DNA of 64,000 nt from Strigamia acuminata (lineage: Eukaryota > Arthropoda > Chilopoda > Geophilomorpha > Linotaeniidae), in contig OX442317.1 of assembly GCA_949358305.1 (NCBI GenBank), positions 6,514,186 through 6,578,185 of the forward strand, in the 5' to 3' direction. Position 1 is the first letter of the stretch. Every line of letters begins with the position of its first letter. Below the pieces are notes generated by a model. That model had not been told where the DNA came from, did not search any database, and worked only from the letters and a program-made list of their open reading frames with translations. Both the position numbers and the translations under genes were made by a program. This document shows, piece by piece, positions 1 through 9,043 of this stretch.

Positions 1-1
1 A

Positions 2-184
2 AAACGGCCTAGACCTAACTGGGTTACGACCGAACTTCTGGACAAGAAACTAGGCGATTTACAATCAACATTGCAGTCGTCTCTTCAAAAGTCTCTTCAC
101 AGCTCAGTTACCGATCTACTTACAAAATTCTTGAAAGCTCCTACAAGCTCGATAGAAAAAGCAGATGAGTCAAAAAACTGCTAG
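2..184 (+). CDS. gag: Gag C-terminal end of Ty3/gypsy-like element (partial)
   Basis: This reading frame is open from the left window edge to a TAG at 182-184, about 60 codons. I assign it to Gag because it ends in a different frame from the pol frame and overlaps it by a few bases at a canonical slippery sequence (172-178). The visible residues are polar, rich in K, S, T, L and Q, and could form an amphipathic helix. No CCHC zinc knuckle is visible in this part. The start codon, the main capsid region and the 5' LTR lie outside the window. The family assignment rests entirely on the neighbouring pol. Confidence 0.6.
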   Translation, partial: KRPRPNWVTTELLDKKLGDLQSTLQSSLQKSLHSSVTDLLTKFLKAPTSSIEKADESKNC

Positions 185-213
185 AGGGGGTTGAACCAAC
201 CATTCCAGCCCCC
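172..213 (+). promoter_or_regulatory. -1 programmed ribosomal frameshift signal between gag and pol
   Basis: A AAA AAC (172-178) is in the correct phase relative to the gag frame (tcA AAA AAC). It is followed by a 7-nt spacer containing the gag stop codon. GGGGG (186-190) can then pair with CCCCC (209-213). An alternative or inner stem GGTTG (189-193) pairs with CAACC (197-201). The pol frame is open from 169 onward and is the -1 frame relative to gag, exactly as this signal requires. The heptamer, spacing and frame are read directly; activity is inferred from known retroviral and LTR-element signals. Confidence 0.72.
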
Positions 214-3200
214 ATTAAAACAGATCCTTTTGATTTCTCGGAGTTTTCAGATGATTTATTCGAATTATCTGGAGAATATCTGAAAACCCCGCCAGTTGAA
301 CTGGCGACCAATTTAAATAAGGAACTATTCAAGTGGGACGACTTGAACCTTGATTTAATTCCCACAGCAGAGCACGCCAACAGTAACACTGGCGGCGTGA
401 TGGAAGGATTCGACGCAATGACGAAACAATTGGAGGGACTCAGCATCTTCAACCACGGTGGAAAGTGGAATGTGAAGAAATTCAGTAACCTCCGACGTTT
501 AGACCAACGCGGAGTTACGGCATTCGTGAAAACTCTGACCGCCCGACATTCTGACGATCCTCGGATGAGAGTTCAGATTGGAGGTCTGAAATTCAATGCA
601 TTAATGGACTCTGGTGCAACCCAGTGCTTCATTGGAATCCAACTTCTATCTCAAACTAATGCAGAACCCGATTATATCCAAGAATGTCCTCGGGGAATGC
701 GAGTTTGTGCAGTAGGAATTAGTCACGTGCCGCTTGGACAAATTACACTTTGTGTCAAGTGGGCAGGCGGACTAAAATATACGCCAATCAACTTTATTAT
801 CCTGAAACATGGAGTGTGTGACCTTATCATTGGCCACAATTTCATGCGACGCGCCGGAATCGACTTAAGAGCGAAAAGAGGATCATTCACATGCGATTCC
901 ATGCCTGGATGGTCGGCTCCCTATGAAACTAGAGAGTCTGACTGTGAATTGGCACGTATCCGTACACTCGATGCTAATGGCGCCGAGACTCACACGCCTG
1001 CTGATTGGGCTGAAAAGCTTGTCGCAGACTGTGATAGTACGGACGAACGTAAGGACCAACTAAAAGCTGTCATTTTAGCAATAAAAGACGTTTTTAGGGA
1101 CAAGGTAGGTTGCACCAACCTTGCCAAGCATAAAATCACTTTGAAAAAAGATGCTAAATGGCGAGTCCAACCTTACAGAATGTACAACCCGGCCAAGAAG
1201 GCCATAATGACGGAATTAGTCGAGGAGTTGGAGGCCGATGGTTTAATCGAGCCTGCAACTGGCCCGTACATCAGCCATCCCGTGATTGTAGCTAAGCCCA
1301 ATGGCAAATATCGACTCTGCATCGATTATCGTTGGCTTAATGCAATTACGGAACTCGACACAATACAAATGCCTAGTATCGACCTGTTGATCCACAGTAC
1401 GAATAAGGCCAAGTATTTCACATCATTAGATCTAACACAGGGATATCATCAAATGGAGATGCAAGAGGAGGATCGTTGTAAAACTGCCTTCTACACACCA
1501 AAGGGAAACTATCAATTTAAAAGGATGCCCTTTGGTCTTTGCAATGCTCCTTGTTCTTTCCAGAACTTGATGAGCCGAGTGATGGGTGACTCGCTGCATA
1601 AGCATGTCCTCGTCTATTTAGATGATCTGATCATCTTCTCCCACTCCTGGAAAGAACACTTGGACCACATAAAGGACGTGTTAGAAAAGCTCCACAAAGC
1701 TAATTTAACAATCAACAAAGCCAAATCAAAATTTGGAAGAACTTCACTAAAGTTCTTGGGTCATTATATCACACCGGAAGGTTTGAATGCTGACCCCGAC
1801 AAAATCAAGTCAGTCAAGGAATTCCCCGAACCCACCTGTTCAAAGGATATACAGAGGTTTCATGGTCTGTCCAATTTCTTTAGGAAGTTTATTCCTAATC
1901 ATGCGGATATCGCTAGACCACTCACCTCAATCATGCATAAAAATGCTGCTTTTGTGTGGGGCAAGGAACAGAAAGAGGCATTTGCAAAAATCAAAGAGAT
2001 TTTGTGCGATAAAAACCAAGTTTTACATATGCCCGATATGTCAAAACCTATGGTAGTAATGACTGACGCGTCCCATACAGGGCTCGGTGCAGTCCTCTGC
2101 CAGGATGTCGAAGTGTTTAACGAAAAAACACAGAAAAAGATGATGGTCCCAAAACCCGTTGCTTATGCGAGCCGAGTTTTACGAGGGGCTGAAGAACGTT
2201 ATTCCACTCCCGAACTGGAATGTTTGGCAGTGGTGTGGGCAGTTGATCGCTTCCGCCCATACTTGGAATACACAACGTTCACGTTGGAATCGGATGCGCA
2301 AGCGTTAGGCTGGCTAATGAGAACGCCCGAACCATCCGGCCGATTTGGACGCTGGGCAGTGAAAATTCAGTGCGGAGCATTCAAGATTGTGTTCAGAAAA
2401 GGCGCTTTGAACCAGGTAGCCGACGCTCTTTCAAGAGCGCCGTTATCTGCAATGGATACGCCTATTACCGATTACATTGAGCCGGTAGAAATTAACCAAT
2501 TCTATCCTCTATGGACCGGTAATAAGAAGACTCAAGTCATTCCAGTTGAAGGACGACGTCACTTTCTAACAAATGTGAATGTTCGTTTTAACGATTTCTC
2601 CGAATTAAATGAAGAAAATTCAAATAATTCTGGAGAAAAGGGGGAAGTGAATGAGAAAGGCAAAACGAAACATCAAACAACAGTATTTAGTGCATTAACC
2701 GATGTACTAAATCAAGTTCCCCCAACCCGAGCCGAAATAATCGCAGAACAATTATTGGATGATGATTGTAAAAAGATTATGGCCCACTTGAAGTTAAGTG
2801 AGGAAGATCAAGAATTAGAGACAGATCTAGACTGGCTAAATACCATAGCTGGATACTGTTTGGATGAAAGTGGGGAGGACGGTAGTAAAATGCTCATTTT
2901 CTTCCGTCCCACCTTTGAAGAGGAGTTGAACGACTCCGGAAATGGATTTAAGGCCGTGATTCCTAAATCTCTTGTAAGAAGAGCTTTATTTGCCTGTCAC
3001 GGTCACCCCCTTTGTGGACATGCAGGTATGAGCAAGACTCTGGAAAGAGCGAAGCTCATTTATTACTGGCCAAAGATGACTAGGGATACGCGCAACTATG
3101 TCCGTGGTTGCCCGCATTGCCAGCAGTACAAGCCAAGCCAGCACCGAAAACATCGAGCGGCTTACACGCCGCATAATATGACGAATCCATGGGAAACCGT

Positions 3201-4437
3201 GAGTATCGACTTGATGGGCCCCAAGCCCGCTGGTCGATCGAAGTTACAATGGATATTAGTGATAATAGACCATTGCACCAAATGGGTTGAAGTATTCGCG
3301 TTGACAAAGGCCTCTAGCGAGAGCATTGTCAACAAGATGAGTGACGTTTTTCATCGTTGGGGTTACCCCAAAAAGATATTGTCGGATAATGGAAGACAAT
3401 TCGTGTCTACTGTCTATAGTGATTTTTGTAAAAAACATCACATAGACATGGCACATGTCAGCCCCTATCATGCCTCGGCTAACCCGACAGAAAGGGCTAA
3501 CCGTGACTTGAAGATGATGCTGGCAATTTATTCTGATGTGCACTCTCACTGGCCACGATTCTTGAACGAATTCGCGTTTGCCACGAGAACGGCCATCTCG
3601 GATGCAACCGGATTTAGCCCGATGATGCTGAACACGGGAAGAACGGTACCACTACCATTCGATCCACGTATGGTGGAACACGGGGTAAAGTTTGATAAAA
3701 ACAAACCCGAAGAATACGTACATGGCATTCTGGATGTGCTTAGAAGAGCACATCAAGAAATGCACCGGAAAATCCAGGAGAATTATGTCCGACATGACAA
3801 GATTCACCGCAACAAATATCACATTTGTCAGTATGCTGTTGGCGATCTAGTCTGGAAAGCTACACATATATTGTCAAATAAAGAAAAGGGAATCACCGCT
3901 GGTTTCGCCGAAAAGCGAGACGGCCCCTGGGAAATCACAGCAGTATTAAAAGGAGGCTCGTATTCATTACGAAAAGTTGCCGATGGATCAATTGAGAAAT
4001 CAATTAATATCCAGGATTTGTCACCTTATATCCCGTCATTTCCGGTTGAAGCTTGGTCGGAAAACCAAACTGAAGGCAGTGAAGGGATTCATCCAACCCC
4101 AAATTGGATGGACGAGCACTTCCCTGTCTCGCAACAGACAGAAGAAGATGTTGTCCCCATGGAAACAGAGGATACCGTCGAAAACGATATTCTCCAACCC
4201 CCGGACGAAGTCGTTGAGGGAGTTATCGAAAATAACGAACTTGAACATATAAAACGAAGAAATAAAAAATTATTACGAGCTGAAAGACGTTCTAAAAGAA
4301 CTCCTAAGCCTAATCGACAATTTAGCGATGATTTCGTACAAAAAATGCAGGAATTAAATATTTCGGAAAAGAATATTTATTTCACAAAGCATGCACACCT
4401 CTACTTTGAAGAGACGACTCATCCATGCTATTTTTAA
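178..4437 (+). CDS. pol: Pol polyprotein of a Ty3/gypsy-like LTR retrotransposon
   Basis: The frame is open from 169 to TAA at 4435-4437, about 1,420 codons with no break; entry is by the -1 frameshift at 172-178, not by an ATG. The domains appear in Ty3/gypsy order. Aspartic protease: DSGAT at 607. Reverse transcriptase: LDLTQGYHQ with D at 1429 and YLDD at 1615-1626. RNase H: acidic residues D2065, E2218, D2293 and D2422 (nucleotide positions). Integrase: H-x4-H at 3004/3019 and CxxC at 3109/3118, then catalytic D3208, D3385 and E3490. A GPY/F-like segment (GPW at about 3922-3930) follows. The tail is acidic and then basic, with no chromodomain seen. All key residues are intact, so the copy may be recent. 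Both LTRs are unidentified, and the clade within Ty3/gypsy is not resolved. Confidence 0.95.
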   Translation: MLEGVEPTIPAPIKTDPFDFSEFSDDLFELSGEYLKTPPVELATNLNKELFKWDDLNLDLIPTAEHANSNTGGVMEGFDAMTKQLEGLSIFNHGGKWNVKKFSNLRRLDQRGVTAFVKTLTARHSDDPRMRVQIGGLKFNALMDSGATQCFIGIQLLSQTNAEPDYIQECPRGMRVCAVGISHVPLGQITLCVKWAGGLKYTPINFIILKHGVCDLIIGHNFMRRAGIDLRAKRGSFTCDSMPGWSAPYETRESDCELARIRTLDANGAETHTPADWAEKLVADCDSTDERKDQLKAVILAIKDVFRDKVGCTNLAKHKITLKKDAKWRVQPYRMYNPAKKAIMTELVEELEADGLIEPATGPYISHPVIVAKPNGKYRLCIDYRWLNAITELDTIQMPSIDLLIHSTNKAKYFTSLDLTQGYHQMEMQEEDRCKTAFYTPKGNYQFKRMPFGLCNAPCSFQNLMSRVMGDSLHKHVLVYLDDLIIFSHSWKEHLDHIKDVLEKLHKANLTINKAKSKFGRTSLKFLGHYITPEGLNADPDKIKSVKEFPEPTCSKDIQRFHGLSNFFRKFIPNHADIARPLTSIMHKNAAFVWGKEQKEAFAKIKEILCDKNQVLHMPDMSKPMVVMTDASHTGLGAVLCQDVEVFNEKTQKKMMVPKPVAYASRVLRGAEERYSTPELECLAVVWAVDRFRPYLEYTTFTLESDAQALGWLMRTPEPSGRFGRWAVKIQCGAFKIVFRKGALNQVADALSRAPLSAMDTPITDYIEPVEINQFYPLWTGNKKTQVIPVEGRRHFLTNVNVRFNDFSELNEENSNNSGEKGEVNEKGKTKHQTTVFSALTDVLNQVPPTRAEIIAEQLLDDDCKKIMAHLKLSEEDQELETDLDWLNTIAGYCLDESGEDGSKMLIFFRPTFEEELNDSGNGFKAVIPKSLVRRALFACHGHPLCGHAGMSKTLERAKLIYYWPKMTRDTRNYVRGCPHCQQYKPSQHRKHRAAYTPHNMTNPWETVSIDLMGPKPAGRSKLQWILVIIDHCTKWVEVFALTKASSESIVNKMSDVFHRWGYPKKILSDNGRQFVSTVYSDFCKKHHIDMAHVSPYHASANPTERANRDLKMMLAIYSDVHSHWPRFLNEFAFATRTAISDATGFSPMMLNTGRTVPLPFDPRMVEHGVKFDKNKPEEYVHGILDVLRRAHQEMHRKIQENYVRHDKIHRNKYHICQYAVGDLVWKATHILSNKEKGITAGFAEKRDGPWEITAVLKGGSYSLRKVADGSIEKSINIQDLSPYIPSFPVEAWSENQTEGSEGIHPTPNWMDEHFPVSQQTEEDVVPMETEDTVENDILQPPDEVVEGVIENNELEHIKRRNKKLLRAERRSKRTPKPNRQFSDDFVQKMQELNISEKNIYFTKHAHLYFEETTHPCYF

Positions 4438-4480
4438 AACAAGATAGTGTAAATGAGTCATCAACCAATCACAGAGCTCG

Positions 4481-5594
4481 GTCTAAAAAATAGACACCTG
4501 CTTTGAGGTTGAACTTCGACCTCACTCTCGTAGTTTCACTACAGTTGACACATCGCTTAGCCAGTCCTCAACTCGTAAAACTTTTCTCAACGCGAAAAAT
4601 CGGATAATTTGTGAGTAAATTGATTTACACAAGTCTCGGAAAAGACAGCTATTCATTCGATTTTATTTAGTTAAGAGGTTTGCTCAAACTTCATAGCTAA
4701 ACCACGTGGGTTTAATCGCGGAAATAACATCGTTTCGTCAAAGTTCAATTGGAAGTCAGCGACGCGAATTACTAAAACGCTCTTGTTTGGACAAACAACG
4801 AGGTTTCTTCGTAAGTTAAATTTATTCAACGATAAATTTAATTAATATTTCCAGAGTATTAAAATTTAACCGAATTTTAATAGGAAATTTCGTACGTTAC
4901 TCGTCCGGACAACATTAATTACGTCAGCAAAGAAAACGTCGAATTTTCCACGGATTTACGAGCAGAGAATCAACATGAGTGGTAAAGTGCTATTTTGTAT
5001 GTAAAAATATTCAAATACACCGCCACTAACTCGAGAATTTATCTAGAAAGATAAAAACTCGCCAAGTCATGTTAAAACTACAGAAAGTCCTCATTAGAGG
5101 GCGTTCGCCATCTATTAAACATATGTGGAGAAATTCGTTGTCCGAATAATCGTCTTTTAATCGGTTAAATTAAATTGTTAAATTTATTAGTCGATTATAA
5201 GATAATATTTGTGATATTACGGACCTTTCCTGAAAAGGGAAATTACGTAGAATAAAATGTTCGATGTTCAATTTGAATATTTAAACTTCGCAGTTTAAAT
5301 ATACGATAATTGTTCAAAGATTAGCAATACTGATCAGAATATAGACGGAGTAACTCACCTTACTCCCCTATTTAATATTCCAATCTCTTTAAAGAGAATA
5401 TTCAGGAAGGAGGACTTAATATATTTATTTTACAATAAATATATTATAATTTTGGCGGTTTATTTGAGTTAATGCATTTATGGTAAAATAAATGTATTAA
5501 TTATTGGTGACTTGTTGATATTTATATGTTTATATCACGATAAATATATTAAGTATCGGCAATTCATTCGGATTAAGTTATTTTTCGATAACTT
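4481..5594. repeat. Hairpin array A (short inverted repeats, many hexaloops)
   Basis: At least fifteen short inverted repeats lie in about 1.1 kb between pol and the downstream ORF. Spans are 4481-4495, 4505-4523, 4633-4646 (loop CGGAAA), 4698-4714, 4783-4798, 4816-4841 (10 bp, loop TCAACG), 4857-4882 (10 bp, loop TAACCG, with an outer ATTTCC/GGAAAT arm at 4847-4888), 5032-5061, 5203-5219, 5277-5302 (11 bp), 5347-5366 (7 bp, loop CTCACC), 5384-5397, 5417-5446 (13 bp), 5469-5500 (13 bp with one wobble, loop GGTAAA) and 5575-5594 (loop TTTTCG). The stems are unrelated in sequence. The function is unknown. Confidence 0.8.
4975..4981 (+). CDS. Predicted 5' coding mini-exon (ATG AGT G) of the env-position ORF
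   Basis: ATG AGT G is followed directly by GTAAAGT, a good splice donor (GT at 4982-4983). Joined to the acceptor AG at 5625-5626, it restores the frame exactly: the lone G plus AA at 5627-5628 makes a Glu codon, giving a start M-S-E-N-D-R-R. The downstream ORF has no in-frame ATG before 5773, which lies inside its first repeat, so an upstream start is needed. The exon is very short and is inferred only from splice signals and phase. A donor farther upstream in the retroelement leader, outside the window, could be used instead. Confidence 0.5.
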
Positions 5595-5626
5595 TAATTC
5601 ATTGAACGTGATTTCTCGAATTTTAG
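4982..5626 (+). other. Predicted intron (645 nt)
   Basis: The intron begins GTAAAG and ends TTCTCGAATTTTAG, giving GT-AG ends with a moderate pyrimidine tract. Upstream of the downstream ORF this stretch contains in-frame stops, for example TAA at 5470-5472, which supports its being noncoding. It contains most hairpins of array A, and the last one (5575-5594) lies about 30 nt before the acceptor. Confidence 0.5.
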
Positions 5627-7566
5627 AAAACGACCGAAGGCCACGTAGATCTCCAAACAAGCGTCGCCACGTACATTATGACCACTCGTCTACCTCAGGG
5701 GATTCAAGCCCCGAACGCGGAAAACCGTCCCGACACGTAGAAACTTCAAGGAACGATGGCACCCAAGCTGTTATGGACTGGGCCAAGGCGCGAGGAAAGG
5801 AGCTGCCCGACTACTTGAGAAAGTTGTTGAAGTCAGCCGAGTCGGCAGGAAGCTCCGCTTCCAGAACGGAATGCGCTCAAGCAATCATGGATTGGGCCAA
5901 AGCAAGAAATAAGGAGTTGCCAGATTACCTGAAGAAGTTGGTGAAGTCGTCCGAGTCGACAGGATCGTCTTCAAAGAAAAACACACTTCGTGTCACGGTA
6001 GAAGACGACACATGGAATCGACCGTCCACTTCTCATTCCTCGTCGCATTCACGGGAGCGGACCAATTACCAGGCCCGGAGTAGCAGTCACCCTTATCGTC
6101 CTCATTTTCATTCCGAGAACGAACCGCCCCGACCGCTGGCGGAAAGGCCACGTGTAGTTTACCACTACCCCTCCCAAAGGTCGGAACCGGCTAAGATGAA
6201 CACCAGCTCCAATTGGACGGAATATCGTTCAACGAAATCCCGCAGCCAACATGTGCCGAAAAGAGAGGACCCGAGGAAGGTTTTCAAACCCACTCCGGTT
6301 CAACCCACGCCTGCCCCTCCAAAGGAGAAGATGGACGCAGCCACGACCGCGATAGTAAAAGAGCTCAAGAAATCAGCCCCGCTAGTTGGAACCAAGAAAG
6401 AACGGCGAGAACAAGTGGAGCAAGCTGTCAACGTAATCCTGCCCAAATGTCGTATTCCATATGACGAGAGGACCGAAGTGACCTGTCCGTTTTGCAACGG
6501 GGGAGGTTGGGCCATCGGAATCATCCAGGGCAGCCACGCCATGTTGTGTCCGAACTGCTCCGGTTGGAAGATACGGGAAAAAATTACACCCTGGAACGAC
6601 AACGTTTTGCCGTTCACTGTGATGGGAATTGCGCAGCCGGGACCCCGCATATGGTCGACCTGCGACCCCTGCCAAGTCATCCACTCCCATCTAGGAGAGG
6701 TGATTTTGGTAGACCCAAGATTTATTGTGGATAATCATCGACCCGGTGGATACGAAGTCACCACTTGGACTCAGGACGAGGTCCGCATGTTGGCAGAATT
6801 GAGTTTGAAAGCTAAAAAGGCCAACGAGGAGCAAGAGGCGAAGCAAGCAACACTGACCGCGACAACTCCCGTCACCGAGGTGAAAACACAATGCGAAGCA
6901 GGCGTGTCATCCAAGATTCCCACTCCCGCGGAATCCCCGATAGCAAGCTCAGAAGTAACAACGCCTCCACCAGGCCCACCAGCCAAGAAGTTGCCGGCTT
7001 TGAAATCTGTTGTGACGGCGTATCCTTTCATAGTTCCGGCAGGCATCACGAATGAACACGCAGCTGAGTGTGAGATTGAACACTACACTCCAATCATCAG
7101 AGAAGCCGCCTTGGACATTTCTAGACGGCTTAATCAGAAGCGCAACGTTTATTATAATTTGCCAATCTTAGTCATGAGATGGATTATGAATCCCTTGCGT
7201 AACGAGCCCTTCCCCGTGTTGGAGCACATATGGTCACGATTGTTGGAGCGTGTAAGCCAACTTCCTGCCGCCATCCATATCCGCGCAGATTGGAGTGTCG
7301 AGCTGCCAACGGCCGAAGAAGTGTTCCAGCAAGAACGCCACGCCAGGGACCCACCAATTGCTAGCCTGCGCCCGTTACCCGACGGATTCGCCGCCAAAAT
7401 TGGTCGACCGAGCACTTCACGAAGGATTTCCCCGAGTGTAGAAACACCTTTGCCGAGAAGTTCGTCGGAAGACTCTTCGAAACTCGTCATTGATGAGAGC
7501 GCCGACCCTGAATCGAGCAAGAAAGACGATGAAAAGGAAGATGGCCGCCAGAGCCCCGTCATTTAG
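5627..7566 (+). CDS. Unrecognised ORF in env position; duplicated motif and CxxC zinc-binding-like protein
   Basis: Exon 2 of the predicted spliced gene ends at TAG 7564-7566; with the mini-exon the product is 648 residues. The N-terminus is rich in R, S and P. Residues 48-79 and 86-117 are an imperfect tandem duplication (25 of 32 identical) around MDWAKAR-KELPDYL. Cysteine pairs lie at 289/292, 310/313 and 348/351; the first, CPFCNGGG, fits the CxxCxGxG pattern of DnaJ-type zinc repeats. A proline-rich linker follows, then a conserved-looking block with aromatic residues (about 500-600) and an acidic, serine-rich tail. I see no signal peptide or membrane helix, so this is not a typical envelope protein. 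I do not recognise the family. It lies 1.2 kb downstream of pol on the same strand. It may be an accessory gene of the retroelement, the Gag of a second element, or a captured host gene. A nucleic-acid-binding role is only a guess from the cysteine pairs. Confidence 0.8.
5761..5970 (+). repeat. In-frame tandem duplication within the env-position ORF
   Basis: Two 96-nt coding segments (5761-5856 and 5875-5970) repeat with a 114-nt period. The proteins match at 25 of 32 positions with mostly conservative changes (V/I, R/K, L/V), and third-position differences are common. The duplication is therefore old and held under protein-level constraint. Confidence 0.85.
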
Positions 7567-8144
7567 AAGAAGGAGTTACACCCACGCATTACGTCGTGTC
7601 GGACGATATTCGTCTACGTTGTGGTTTTCTTTAGCCTGTCCAGGCGACCAAAAAACTAATCTTTTCTGAGACAGCGTTTGTGTTTGTTTTCATCTAAAAA
7701 GAACTAATTGTTAAAAAACTTTATTCCTTTTGATATTAACAACAATGATGGACAACTATAAGAGTCAACATTTTAACCGAACTAATTTTGTGATAAAACT
7801 TTTTTCGTGTTGTTTCTACAAATCCTAACGGATACGTAATTTGAAGATTTTTTTGGTTTTGTCAATTTTTATAAGTTGAACAAAATAATTTAACCCGTGA
7901 TATTTTATTTTTCCATTTTTTAACCAAAATGTTAACTAAAAATCAGTATACTCTTTATTTTTTGAATTTGAAACAATTTCAATTAATACAAGCCATTGTT
8001 CCAGATATTTTGTGTGTGATAGTTTGTTTACTTTTCGAAAAAATTAACAATTTTTTGAAATGATAAATAAAACAATTTCTTTGAACATTTAATAATGATT
8101 GAAAGATTTATTCAGTACACTCAAGATGATGTCATGCGGCGATG
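7567..8144. other. AT-rich noncoding stretch after the env-position ORF
   Basis: No coding potential or clear LTR boundary is visible. It contains a GCCTG/CAGGC mini-palindrome near 7635 and a TTGTTAA/TTAACAA pair around 7710-7745. AATAAA occurs near 8066 and may serve as a polyadenylation signal for the ORF ending at 7566. Hairpins are much sparser here than in the following 1.9 kb. Confidence 0.4.
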
Positions 8145-8469
8145 ATAATATATTTTGTATAAAACATATTATTAATTCGGCACGGAGTAACCGGTGTTTA
8201 TAAACTTTTAATGAGCTAGTCCAAGTTATTAATTAGTTTAGTAAAACGATAAATGTAATATGAGTTGAATAAACCCTCACTCGATGTTATATTTTGCCGA
8301 CGATCCGTATTTCTCACAAAATACGTAAAGTTGCTGATCCACGATGAACAGTGTCGTATATCGAGACGATTATAGGCGGAATCACGTGTAATTATTTTCG
8401 ATAATTCCAGTGATTAAGGGGGACGTATGACGATCATGCAGTCGCTCATCGATATAGCGACAAATTACG

Positions 8470-8483
8470 CCAATAGATGGCGC
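8470..8483 (+). promoter_or_regulatory. CTCF-like motif
   Basis: CCAATAGATGGCGC differs from the animal CTCF consensus CCASYAGRKGGCRS at one position. It lies in the noncoding region after the env-position ORF. A match to a degenerate consensus is weak evidence of binding. Confidence 0.3.
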
Positions 8484-9002
8484 TGACGACCAAAAGCGGC
8501 AAATTCGAATAGAATTTGTCACTTGACGTAAAACCACATAAAATACAACTTTTATGTGATTTTAAGGCAGAAAATCAACGTTATCTTATGTTTATGGCAA
8601 TAAATATAGATATTAGGTTGTTTTGTGGTAACTCTGCAAAGTTACCCCAAAACTAGGCCTAGGGGATTAAATCTCCCCCTCGCACCTGCTCCAAGCGTGG
8701 ACCCCCGCGGATCAAGTTGAAAGACTTAATCCAAAAGTGTTCCTCGCTATCCAGTTCCTGTCCCGACCTAGCAGAGAGCTATGGTCTGTCTAGCTGACCA
8801 CCTGGACTGAAAATGTGTCCTGAGTATCCCATCACCTGGACCAGTGATTGGGGGGATTTGCAGGACCATTGCTCTCATTGGAGCAATGGCCAAGCTATTG
8901 TTTTCCCCGAGTATATACTTCCTCGCAACAGGAAGTAGCTCGCTCTTGACCAGATATTTGACTATATGTTTTCTTGAGCCCTTTCTACTACTCCGGTTGT
9001 CA

Positions 9003-9043
9003 TGTTGATTGCGCAGACACTTGCTTGTCTGTTGATTGCGCAG
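9003..9043 (+). repeat. 14-bp direct repeat, 27-bp period
   Basis: TGTTGATTGCGCAG occurs exactly at 9003-9016 and again at 9030-9043. The spacer contains a GACA/TGTC hairpin with another 6-nt loop. It lies within hairpin array B; its role is unknown. Confidence 0.8.

Noticed and set aside
141-452. 103-codon antisense frame at the gag-pol junction
   Set aside because: It overlaps the frameshift site and pol start on the other strand and shows no domain.
6300-7562. Antisense frames of 92-136 codons opposite the env-position ORF
   Set aside because: They are shadows of the plus-strand coding frame, with no domains and no independent start context.
5627-7566. Envelope gene reading for the ORF after pol
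   Set aside because: No signal peptide, furin-like site, fusion peptide or membrane helix can be seen; only its position is env-like.
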